From an uncultured Eubacteriales bacterium (GTDB lineage Bacteria > Bacillota > Clostridia > Oscillospirales > Acutalibacteraceae), in the NCBI GenBank assembly GCA_934675165.1, contig CAKUPP010000004.1:30219-94218 (forward strand): DNA of 64,000 nt, given 5' to 3'. The translations under genes were made by a program, and so were the position numbers. This document shows positions 8,341-16,438 of this stretch, piece after piece. How positions within the stretch are numbered: position 1 is the first letter of the stretch; every line of letters begins with the position of its first letter. A model generated the notes under the pieces. It searched no databases and was not told the origin of the DNA. It saw only the letters and a program-made list of their open reading frames with translations.

Positions 8341-9589
8341 GAGCATTACCTCCCAACATATTATAATGTTTAAAAAATTCTGGATAAGATTTATTCACAC
8401 TTTGAGCATACGTTATTAAGCTATTTTCTTTCAAATTCAAAGCCATAATAGCTAAGGCCATTACTATCCTATGGTCGTTGTAACCCAAGTCACTCGTACT
8501 ACAAATATTTTTTTTACCGAAAATAGTAAGTGAATCTTTTGATTTGGTAATATTTACATTTAATTTTTTTAATTGTTCATACATAATTTGTAATCTATCA
8601 CATTCCTTAAATTTTAATCTTTTTGCATTAAATATTTTCGTTTGTCCATATGAATTTGCACCTAAAACAGCTAAAGCAGGGACTAGATCTGGAATTTGAC
8701 TTGCGTCTACATGAACGCCATGCAAAAAAGATTTTTTCACAATTAATTTATTATTGTCCCAATGCACACTCGCACCGAAATCTGATATTAATTTTTCTAT
8801 CCTTTTATCACCCTGGCAAGAATTTTTATTTAAATTTTTTAATACAATCTCTCCGCTAATTGCTGCACCAACCATAAAAAATGCCGCTTGTGACCAGTCA
8901 CCTTCTATTTTTAAATTGGCACCCTGATATTTTTGACCACCTTTTATGTAAAATTTATTTTTTTCTTTAAAAATATTTACACCAAATTGTTTCATCATTT
9001 CTATTGTCATATCAACATAACCTTCAGATTCTAATACACCAACAATGTTTACTTCACTGCTACCATCAATCAATGGTAATGCCATTAACAATCCCGAAAC
9101 AAATTGAGAACTTATGTTTCCAGGAATAAAAAACACACCTGATTTAAGTTGACCAGATATATAAATTAGATTATTTGAATCAATATTATATTTTACTCCA
9201 AATTTTTTCAATATTTCTAAATATAATTTGATTGGCCGTTTTAAGAGAGAATCTCCACGTTTAAAAATAGCAGATTTACCAAGTGCAGCAATTAAAGGAA
9301 TTAAAAACCTCAATGTTGTTCCCGAGTCATTGCAGTCAATCATAGTTCCATCCAAAAAAGTACCTTTTTCTTTTGCAATAAGTGTGTCTCCGTCAATAAA
9401 AACATTTGCCCCTATCTTTTTTAAACCTCTAACAGTAGCTAAGACATCATCGGAAACAGACATGGAAAAAATATTGCACCGCTTTTCAGATAAAGCTGCA
9501 CAAATTGCTGCTCTATGCGAAAAACTTTTTGAAGGCACCGCACTAATCTCACCGTAAAATTTTGAAGGAGTTATGTCTGCAAATTTCAA
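8318..9589 (-). CDS. aroA: EPSP synthase (3-phosphoshikimate 1-carboxyvinyltransferase)
   Basis: Transfers the enolpyruvyl group of PEP to shikimate 3-phosphate. The 423-residue length and motifs are normal: PSKSFSHRAAICAAL for substrate binding, NDSGTTLRFLIPL, RLKFKECDRLQIM and YNDHRIVMALAIMA. Translation begins at TTG 9589, eight bases after AAAGGAGA. It lies between aroB (two-base gap) and aroC (overlap). In the region around residue 90 the typical LGNAGT is written DCNDSGTTLRF, a variant common in Firmicutes; whether it affects inhibitor sensitivity cannot be read from this alone. Confidence 0.94.
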   Translation of the reverse strand: MKFADITPSKFYGEISAVPSKSFSHRAAICAALSEKRCNIFSMSVSDDVLATVRGLKKIGANVFIDGDTLIAKEKGTFLDGTMIDCNDSGTTLRFLIPLIAALGKSAIFKRGDSLLKRPIKLYLEILKKFGVKYNIDSNNLIYISGQLKSGVFFIPGNISSQFVSGLLMALPLIDGSSEVNIVGVLESEGYVDMTIEMMKQFGVNIFKEKNKFYIKGGQKYQGANLKIEGDWSQAAFFMVGAAISGEIVLKNLNKNSCQGDKRIEKLISDFGASVHWDNNKLIVKKSFLHGVHVDASQIPDLVPALAVLGANSYGQTKIFNAKRLKFKECDRLQIMYEQLKKLNVNITKSKDSLTIFGKKNICSTSDLGYNDHRIVMALAIMALNLKENSLITYAQSVNKSYPEFFKHYNMLGGNARVFDVGE

Positions 9590-9590
9590 G

Positions 9591-10634
9591 TTATATATCT
9601 CCTTTCATAAATTTTTCAATGTGATCTTTTGGCAATTTATAAACAAAACATTCTCCGATATTTTTTATTCCAATTAAATTAAAAGTATTATTTACTACTT
9701 TTTTATCACTCATTGCTAAAGAAATTATTTTTTCAATCGATACATCACTTTTTATCGGTAAATTATATTTTTTACAAATTTCAGACAATTTAGTTGACAC
9801 ACCTTTATCGGTTTTTCCCAATTTTTCAAAAATTTTAGTTATCAAGTTCATGCCTATGGAAACTGCAAATCCATGTGATATTTTTTTGGTACTATCAGAA
9901 AGCTCAATTGCATGTCCAAAAGTATGGCCAAAATTTAAAAGCATACGCAAAGATTTATCAAATTTATCACTTTCCACAATATGCTTTTTTATCAAAATAG
10001 TTTGATAAATAATTTCAGTTAAATTATTAAAAAAAATTTTTTTATCAATCATTTCAAAAAGGTCTTTACTTTTTACGGCAGCACATTTTATAACTTCTGC
10101 CATTCCAGAATAAAATTCCATTTTAGGTAATGTATTTAAAGCAAACGGATCTATAAGAACAAATCTGGGATCATAAAAAGTTCCTACTAAATTTTTTCCA
10201 TAAAAATTCACACCATTTTTTCCACCTATTGCTGCATCTACCATAGCAAGTAGTGACGTAGGTATAGATACAAAATTCATCCCACGGTTATATGTTGACG
10301 CAACAAAACCTGATATATCAGTTACTACACCTCCGCCAACTCCTAAAATTATATCAGATCGTGACATATTACACATCTTCAGAACATTATATATTTTTTC
10401 AACTGTTTTGAGAGATTTACTCTCTTCCCCACTTTTAATAACATAACACTTAACATCAAACTTTAATTTTTTTAGGCAATCGATGATATCTGACGAATAA
10501 ATATCAAATACATTCGAATCGCTTATTAATAAAACTTTACATTTTGAAAAAAATTTTGAAAAAAAATCACCACATTGTTTTATAAATCCATTTTCCATAA
10601 AAATTTCAGATTCACCAACGCTTAAAGACAGCAC
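9591..10634 (-). CDS. aroB: 3-dehydroquinate synthase
   Basis: Cyclises DAHP to 3-dehydroquinate with NAD and a divalent metal. Motifs visible: SGEESKSLKTVEKIY, the NAD-binding LGVGGGVVTDISGFVAST, SIPTSLLAMVDAAIGGKNG, and the metal ligands in LNFGHTFGHAIE. GTG 10634 is preferred because AAAGGTGAT precedes it at good spacing; an in-frame GTG at 10658 would overlap the prmC stop and has no site. Product about 347 residues, normal length. Together with aroA, aroC and aroF it covers four of seven shikimate-pathway steps; aroD, aroE and aroK are not in this window. Confidence 0.93.
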   Translation of the reverse strand: MLSLSVGESEIFMENGFIKQCGDFFSKFFSKCKVLLISDSNVFDIYSSDIIDCLKKLKFDVKCYVIKSGEESKSLKTVEKIYNVLKMCNMSRSDIILGVGGGVVTDISGFVASTYNRGMNFVSIPTSLLAMVDAAIGGKNGVNFYGKNLVGTFYDPRFVLIDPFALNTLPKMEFYSGMAEVIKCAAVKSKDLFEMIDKKIFFNNLTEIIYQTILIKKHIVESDKFDKSLRMLLNFGHTFGHAIELSDSTKKISHGFAVSIGMNLITKIFEKLGKTDKGVSTKLSEICKKYNLPIKSDVSIEKIISLAMSDKKVVNNTFNLIGIKNIGECFVYKLPKDHIEKFMKGDI

Positions 10635-10657
10635 ATTAACATCACCTTTTTTAAACA

Positions 10658-11509
10658 CTAAATTTTAATTCCAGAAACCACACGAATGATTCCATTTATA
10701 TCGTTTAAAAATAAAATGTTTTTAAACCCATAAAATTCCATAATCTTTTTTACATCATTTTCTTGATTCATTCCTATTTCAAAAGCTAACATACCGCCGA
10801 TTTTTATTTTACAAGTCCATAAATTACATATATTCCTATAAAAATCAAGTCCATCAATTCCTCCATATAATGCAGAACTTGGTTCTTTTTTTACCTCTAA
10901 TTGAAGATTTTGCATATCGTCACGAGTTAAATACGGAGGATTTGAAACTATACAATCAAAATACTCGTCTTCAAATTCTTTAAAAACAGAAAATACATCT
11001 CCACAAATTGTTCTTACTTTACTACCATGTATAAGTAAATTTTTTTTTAAGTATTCAAAAGCTTCTTTATATAATTCAACAGCATAAATCACAGATTCAT
11101 TCTTCAAATTTTTTTCAAGTGATATAGCAACGCAACCTGTACCGCTACATAAATCAATAATATGAGGACAATCATTTTTATTTTTCAAATAATCAATTCC
11201 GCAATTAACAAGAACTGTAGTATCTTCTCTTGGGATTAAAACTCCATCACCAACAAAAAAATACCTACCCATAAAATACGACTTTCCCAACGCATACTGA
11301 ATAGGTATTCCCTCTTTACGCAATTTACACACATTATTCACGCGCTCTACACAATTTGCTTCGACTATATCCTTTGATTTTAATATCACATCGGAATAAG
11401 TCATTCCAAATAAATCTTCAAAAATAATACTAACTTCAGATTGATATTCATAAATTTCGTTTAGCTTGAGAAACTGGCTTGTGGCTTTATATAATTCCAA
11501 CCATGTCAT
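10658..11509 (-). CDS. prmC: Peptide-chain release factor glutamine N5-methyltransferase
   Basis: Methylates the glutamine of the GGQ loop of release factors RF1 and RF2 using S-adenosylmethionine. An N-terminal helical domain (about 1-75) is followed by the Rossmann methyltransferase: GKSYFMGRYFFV, LIPREDTTVLV, DLCSGTGCVAISL for SAM binding, and the catalytic SNPPYL. ATG 11509 is chosen; the in-frame GTG at 11524 lies inside the AGGTGG ribosome binding site. About 283 residues. A release-factor substrate, prfB, is encoded at the far end of the window. Its place between a two-component system and aro genes is unusual. Confidence 0.92.
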   Translation of the reverse strand: MTWLELYKATSQFLKLNEIYEYQSEVSIIFEDLFGMTYSDVILKSKDIVEANCVERVNNVCKLRKEGIPIQYALGKSYFMGRYFFVGDGVLIPREDTTVLVNCGIDYLKNKNDCPHIIDLCSGTGCVAISLEKNLKNESVIYAVELYKEAFEYLKKNLLIHGSKVRTICGDVFSVFKEFEDEYFDCIVSNPPYLTRDDMQNLQLEVKKEPSSALYGGIDGLDFYRNICNLWTCKIKIGGMLAFEIGMNQENDVKKIMEFYGFKNILFLNDINGIIRVVSGIKI

Positions 11510-11535
11510 TTTGACTATTTCCACCTACTTAAAAA

Positions 11536-12945
11536 TTATTCCGCATAAGCAATAGGGATATTAACTGTTACAGTAGTACCAAATCCCTCTTCGCTTATTA
11601 TTACAAGGCTACCATTATGGAGAGCTACTATTTCATCCACTATTGCCAGTCCTATTCCTGATCCACGCTTTAAATAATTAGCTTTGTAAAATTTTTTTGT
11701 AACATTTGGTAAATGCTCAGCAGGTATACCACATCCGTTATCAGTAACGCTTACATACACATTCTTATCTTTAACGCCAACGTCTACACTTATTCCTCCA
11801 CCCTCAGAAGTATATTTAAGTGCATTGTCTATTATGTTTATAAATACTTGCCTAAGTCTATTTTTATCACCCATAACAGGTGGAATGTTTTTTGGTTCAT
11901 CATATATAAGTTCTTTTTTTTCGTTTACAGCCCTATCTTTAAACATATAGACTGCTTCACCCAATTCTGCTAAAATATCAATTTTTTCTTTCACCAAACT
12001 TATACGTTTTTCTTTTATACTAGAAAAGTCAAGCAATCCTTCTACTATCCAAGAAAGCCTAGCCGCCTCTTTTACAATTGTTTCGAGCCCTCTTTTTATT
12101 GTACTTTCATCTTTATCACACATTTGCATAGTCTCAGCCCACCCTTTTATGGCAGTAAGAGGTGTTCTTAATTCGTGAGATACAGAAGAGATAAACTCAT
12201 TTTTTATTTTTTCTGAGTTGTCAAGTTCTTCAGCCATGTAGTTTATGGTATCACTTAACTCTCCAATTTCATCATCATATTTTTTATTTATCTTTATGTG
12301 AAAATTTCCTTGAGCAATTTGTTTCGCTTTTTCACAAATTTCACTTACAGGTCTAACAATTGACTTGATAAAATACATGCCTGACATAAACATAAACAAA
12401 ACAACAATTACCTCTATACCTATGATAAGTGCTGTGCCACATACTATTCTAAAATTTGCTTCTTCCATTGACACCACATACCGTACAGCTCCAAGATATT
12501 CTCCTGCATTATCATATATGCGACGCGTAACTGCCATAAGTCTTTCACCACTAGAAATTTTTCCTTCCCATTTTCCAAGGCCATCAGAACTAACTTTGGC
12601 AATTTCATAATCTGGCATTATTTCGGACATTTCAGGCAAAAAGCCTGTTGAAGTAATAATTACTTTATTGTTTTTATCAAAAACCATCAGCTCCATAATT
12701 TTATTATCAGAAAAATTTTCTACATACACCTTTGCAACATCAATAAAATCAGAACTAATGCTTCCCGAATGTCCTTTAAGAACATTACAAAGTTCGTTTG
12801 TTCTACCACCTATAGTTTGTTGTATGCCACTATAAAAATATCCACGAACTATTAATGCAAAACTAATTACTAAGGCAGTAAAAATGGACACAGTAAACCC
12901 TAAACTGTTTACTATCCACCTTCTTTTTATACCCTTAATGTTCAT
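11536..12945 (-). CDS. Sensor histidine kinase
   Basis: Membrane sensor of the PhoR/ResE type, about 469 residues. Order: TM1 (about 10-35), extracytoplasmic sensor domain (about 36-165), TM2 (about 168-193), HAMP linker (about 195-248), HisKA with the phosphorylated histidine in SSVSHELRTPLTAIKG, and an HATPase domain with N box INIIDNALKYTSEGG, G1 DNGCGIP, F box KKFYKAN and G2 GSGIGLAIV. All catalytic motifs are intact. The TTG at 12960 lies within the GGAGAG site, so ATG 12945 is the start. It is encoded four bases or so after its response regulator and is its obvious partner. The signal sensed is unknown. Confidence 0.9.
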   Translation of the reverse strand: MNIKGIKRRWIVNSLGFTVSIFTALVISFALIVRGYFYSGIQQTIGGRTNELCNVLKGHSGSISSDFIDVAKVYVENFSDNKIMELMVFDKNNKVIITSTGFLPEMSEIMPDYEIAKVSSDGLGKWEGKISSGERLMAVTRRIYDNAGEYLGAVRYVVSMEEANFRIVCGTALIIGIEVIVVLFMFMSGMYFIKSIVRPVSEICEKAKQIAQGNFHIKINKKYDDEIGELSDTINYMAEELDNSEKIKNEFISSVSHELRTPLTAIKGWAETMQMCDKDESTIKRGLETIVKEAARLSWIVEGLLDFSSIKEKRISLVKEKIDILAELGEAVYMFKDRAVNEKKELIYDEPKNIPPVMGDKNRLRQVFINIIDNALKYTSEGGGISVDVGVKDKNVYVSVTDNGCGIPAEHLPNVTKKFYKANYLKRGSGIGLAIVDEIVALHNGSLVIISEEGFGTTVTVNIPIAYAE

Positions 12946-12964
12946 GTATCTACTCTCCAAACAT

Positions 12965-13666
12965 TTAATTTTCCCATTTATATCCCATACCCCAAACAGT
13001 AATTATATGCTTAGGGCAAGAAGCATCATCCTCTATTTTCATTCTTAAGCGTCTTATATTAACATCAACTATTTTTTCTTCTCCTTTATGTGAATCTCCC
13101 CAAACATGTTCTAAAATTTGAGTACGACTAAGCACATTACCGGGATTAGAAAAGAAATACTCCATTATTTGAAATTCCACTTGTGTAAGTTCTATCACAT
13201 GACCTCTCTTTTTTAAAGCACGATTTCTTAAATTAAGTACAAATTCTCCAAATTTTATTTCTTCTTGAAACTTGTTTTCACTCCTCATTAAATTCAGTGC
13301 TACACGTCTGTATAACGCATCCACACGAGCAACAAGTTCTGATGGACTAAAAGGTTTCGTTATATAATCGTCTGCTCCAAGCATCAGACCACTTATTTTG
13401 TCCATTTCTTGAGTTTTTGCAGTTAATAAAATTATTCCAATACTATCACTTTTTTTCCTTAACTCTTTGCAAACTTTCATTCCATCTATCCCAGGTAACA
13501 TAATATCGAGAACTGCTAAATCAAAATCACCGTTATATCTATCAAACATTTCAAGAGCTTTTTCTCCACTGTCTGTTTCTACAACTTCATATCCTGAGCG
13601 CTTTAAATTTATAACCTCAAATTCTCTTATTGCTTCTTCATCTTCTGCTACCAAAACACGTTTCAT
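12965..13666 (-). CDS. OmpR/PhoB-family response regulator
   Basis: The 233-residue regulator has a receiver domain (MKRVLVAEDEEAIREF, acidic pocket EDE; phosphoacceptor Asp in LAVLDIMLPGIDG; LLTAKTQEMDK; lysine in DYITKPFSP) and a C-terminal winged helix (ALKKRGHVIELTQVEFQIMEY, then SRTQILEHVWG and VDVNIRRLRMKIE). ATG 13666 begins the receiver at the usual place; longer in-frame readings upstream add sequence not seen in the family. The preceding site is a weak GGGGGT. It lies between a lipoprotein gene and the kinase gene in one operon, so the lipoprotein may modulate the sensor; that is inference. Confidence 0.92.
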   Translation of the reverse strand: MKRVLVAEDEEAIREFEVINLKRSGYEVVETDSGEKALEMFDRYNGDFDLAVLDIMLPGIDGMKVCKELRKKSDSIGIILLTAKTQEMDKISGLMLGADDYITKPFSPSELVARVDALYRRVALNLMRSENKFQEEIKFGEFVLNLRNRALKKRGHVIELTQVEFQIMEYFFSNPGNVLSRTQILEHVWGDSHKGEEKIVDVNIRRLRMKIEDDASCPKHIITVWGMGYKWEN

Positions 13667-13694
13667 ATTCCGTATTACCCCCAGTATTTTATCT

Positions 13695-14210
13695 TCAATT
13701 TTTATTTTCTGCAAAAATGACTTCCACCATTTCTGTCTTTCTGCATTTATACACATTAACTTTTTCGTCTAAGTGCCCTATATCACCGGATGTTATCAAT
13801 ATTTCTTGTTCGCCATCTTCATCTACATCTTGGACTGACACCCTTCTTATATCAGATGCACAGTAGATAGCGTCTTTAATAACTTTCCATACATTATCTA
13901 TTTTTTTTACAAACAACGCATGAACTTTATGTGATTCTTCTGGGAATGCACAAAATGCAATATATAAAGGCTCACTATCTTCATTTAAGTTGTATTTTAT
14001 AAATGAAGCAAAGCTGTCTTCAAAACGAGCATATTTCCAAATAACATCTTCACCAACACAACTGTTTATCGCCATTTGAACACCTTGCTGATCTTCAGAA
14101 AGTTTAGGAACATTCATAGCACTTTGAACATCAAAAAAATTTGCACCGCTACATCCTGATAAACTAATTAAACATAAAACAAAAAAATAAATTAAATTTT
14201 TACGTCTCAA
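13695..14210 (-). CDS. Putative lipoprotein at the head of the two-component/aro operon
   Basis: The 171-residue product has a lipobox (LISLSGCSGANF, Cys at about 20). The mature domain is about 145 residues, with strands such as EPLYIAFCAFPE, HALFVKKIDNVWKVIKDA and DEDGEQEILITSGDIGHLDEKV; the last resembles FG-GAP/VCBS-like repeat strands found in lipoproteins that monitor or bind. It is the first gene of the operon that continues into the response regulator, kinase, prmC and aro genes, and has its own good promoter. No function is assigned. Confidence 0.65.
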   Translation of the reverse strand: MRRKNLIYFFVLCLISLSGCSGANFFDVQSAMNVPKLSEDQQGVQMAINSCVGEDVIWKYARFEDSFASFIKYNLNEDSEPLYIAFCAFPEESHKVHALFVKKIDNVWKVIKDAIYCASDIRRVSVQDVDEDGEQEILITSGDIGHLDEKVNVYKCRKTEMVEVIFAENKN

Positions 14211-14245
14211 ATAACCCCTCCGAAAAATAAAATAATCTTATTTAG

Positions 14246-14273
14246 ATTATATCACAATCGTGATCTGTTTCAA
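14246..14273 (-). promoter_or_regulatory. Promoter with internal dyad for the lipoprotein-TCS-aro operon
   Basis: Minus strand TTGAAA, 16 bases, TATAAT. Within the spacer is ATCAC, four bases, GTGAT (14251-14264), a perfect dyad that would place a repressor between -35 and -10. Its half-site is like that of the 6217-6239 dyad. Confidence 0.65.
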
Positions 14274-14468
14274 ACTGAAATTTGTAAAACTACAAACACC
14301 GCTTTTTACCAGGATTTAATTTGACTTAAACACCAATACTCCCAAACTAATTTTGATAATTTTTACATTCACTTCAGTTTAATATTTGCTCCATAAAAAT
14401 AAATTTACAATTATGTGTTATAATTATAATGGAAAAATAAATACAAGACAAAAAAGGAGTGTACCCAA

Positions 14469-16421
14469 ATGGAATTTAAAATTGAGTCTAACTTCAAATT
14501 ATGTGGCGATCAACAATCAGCTGTAGATATCCTTTCAAAAGGAGTATTAGCCGGAAGCAAAGAACAAACTTTACTAGGAGTAACAGGCTCTGGAAAAACA
14601 TTTACAATGGCTAACATAATAAAAAATGTTCAAAAGCCTACACTGGTTTTGGCTCACAATAAAACTTTGGCTGCACAACTTTGTTCTGAATTTAAATCTT
14701 TTTTTCCAAACAATGCAGTTGAATATTTTGTATCTTATTACGATTATTATCAACCGGAATCATATATAGCTGCTACAGACACGTACATCGAAAAAGATTC
14801 TTCAATCAACGATGAAATAGACAAGCTCAGGCACTCAGCAACTTCAGCACTTTCTGAAAGGCGAGATGTCATTATAGTTTCGAGTGTTTCGTGCATTTAC
14901 AGCCTTGGCAATCCAATTGATTATCAATCTATGGTTATTTCTCTGAGGCCAGAAACTGAAAAAAGTCGTGATGAATTAATACAAAAACTTACACATCTTC
15001 AATATGAGCGTAATGACATCGATCTAAAAAGAAATAAATTCAGAGTTCGTGGAGATGTAGTTGAAATTTTCCCCGCCAACTCTTCACACGCTCTGATACG
15101 AGTAGAATTTTTTGGAGATTATATTGAAAAAATAAGTGAGGTAAATCCGATTACGGGAGAAGTTATTGCAAATCTTAAACATGCTGCTATTTATCCCGCT
15201 TCACACTACATTGTTCCACCAGAAAAATTGCAATCAGCAATAAAAGAATTAAAATCAGAAGCCAATGAACAAGCAAATTATTTTTTAAAACAAAAAAAAT
15301 ATATAGAAGCTCAAAGAATAAAAGAAAGAGTAAATTATGACACCGAAATGTTAAGTGAAATAGGTTTTTGTAAAGGCATAGAAAACTACTCAAGAGTTTT
15401 ATCAGGAAGAAAACCTGGGAGCACCCCATTTACTCTTTTTGACTACTTTCCAAATGATTTTTTAATGTTCATCGACGAATCGCACGTTACACTTCCTCAA
15501 GTTCGAGCAATGTACGCTGGAGATCGCTCAAGAAAAGAAAATTTAGTTGAATATGGATTCAGGTTGCCATCTTCTTACGATAATAGGCCAATGAATTTTG
15601 ATGAATTTTATTCCAAAATAAATCAGGTCATATTTGTAAGTGCCACTCCAGGAGATTTTGAACTAAAAAAAAGTAAAACAGTTGCGCAGCAAGTAATTCG
15701 TCCTACGGGACTATTGGATCCAGAAATATCAGTTAGACCAATAGCGGGTCAAATAGACGATTTAATATCTGAAATAAATTCAAGAATTGAAAAAAAAGAA
15801 CGAACTTTAATAACAACATTAACTAAAAAAATGGCAGAAGATTTAACTTCTTATTTAAAAGACGTCGGGATAAAATCAACCTACATGCACAGCGATATTG
15901 ACACTATTGAACGAATGGAAATTGTAAAAAAATTACGTTTAGGGAAAATTGATGTACTAGTAGGAATCAATTTGTTAAGAGAAGGACTTGATATTCCAGA
16001 AGTTTCTCTTGTGGCAATTCTTGATGCAGATAAAGAAGGATTTTTAAGATCTTCGCGATCTCTCATTCAAACTATTGGTAGAGCAGCAAGAAATGCAAAC
16101 GGAAAAGTTATTATGTACGCCGATGAAATAACGCCTTCTATGGAAACAGCAATAAAAGAAACAGAAAGAAGACGCAAAATTCAATATGAATATAATAAAA
16201 AACACAACATAGTTCCAAAAACAATCATTAAAAAAATTTCTGATACTCTTGAAATTTCTGAAAAATCTTTAAATAAAAAATCATGCCAAAATTTATCAAA
16301 ACATGATAAAGAAAAATTAATCAAAGATTTGACAAAAGAAATGAAACTTGCAGCCCAAATGCTTGAATTTGAACATGCTGCATTTCTAAGAGATCAAATA
16401 CAAAAACTAAAAAATGTTTAA
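14469..16421 (+). CDS. uvrB: Excinuclease ABC subunit B
   Basis: DNA-damage verification helicase of nucleotide excision repair; loaded by UvrA, it recruits UvrC. The 650 residues cover the full protein: Walker A GVTGSGKTFTMAN, the beta-hairpin YYDYYQPESYI that probes the strand, the Walker B MFIDESHVTLPQ, helicase motif V/VI block GINLLREGLDIPEVSLV and QTIGRAARN, and a C-terminal UVR domain (about 612-648) that binds UvrC. An AAAGGAGTG site precedes the ATG. uvrA follows 17 bases later. No LexA-type CGAAC...GTTCG box is visible in the 258-base upstream gap, so SOS control is not evident. Confidence 0.96.
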   Translation: MEFKIESNFKLCGDQQSAVDILSKGVLAGSKEQTLLGVTGSGKTFTMANIIKNVQKPTLVLAHNKTLAAQLCSEFKSFFPNNAVEYFVSYYDYYQPESYIAATDTYIEKDSSINDEIDKLRHSATSALSERRDVIIVSSVSCIYSLGNPIDYQSMVISLRPETEKSRDELIQKLTHLQYERNDIDLKRNKFRVRGDVVEIFPANSSHALIRVEFFGDYIEKISEVNPITGEVIANLKHAAIYPASHYIVPPEKLQSAIKELKSEANEQANYFLKQKKYIEAQRIKERVNYDTEMLSEIGFCKGIENYSRVLSGRKPGSTPFTLFDYFPNDFLMFIDESHVTLPQVRAMYAGDRSRKENLVEYGFRLPSSYDNRPMNFDEFYSKINQVIFVSATPGDFELKKSKTVAQQVIRPTGLLDPEISVRPIAGQIDDLISEINSRIEKKERTLITTLTKKMAEDLTSYLKDVGIKSTYMHSDIDTIERMEIVKKLRLGKIDVLVGINLLREGLDIPEVSLVAILDADKEGFLRSSRSLIQTIGRAARNANGKVIMYADEITPSMETAIKETERRRKIQYEYNKKHNIVPKTIIKKISDTLEISEKSLNKKSCQNLSKHDKEKLIKDLTKEMKLAAQMLEFEHAAFLRDQIQKLKNV

Positions 16422-16438
16422 TAAAGGAAGTGTCACAA

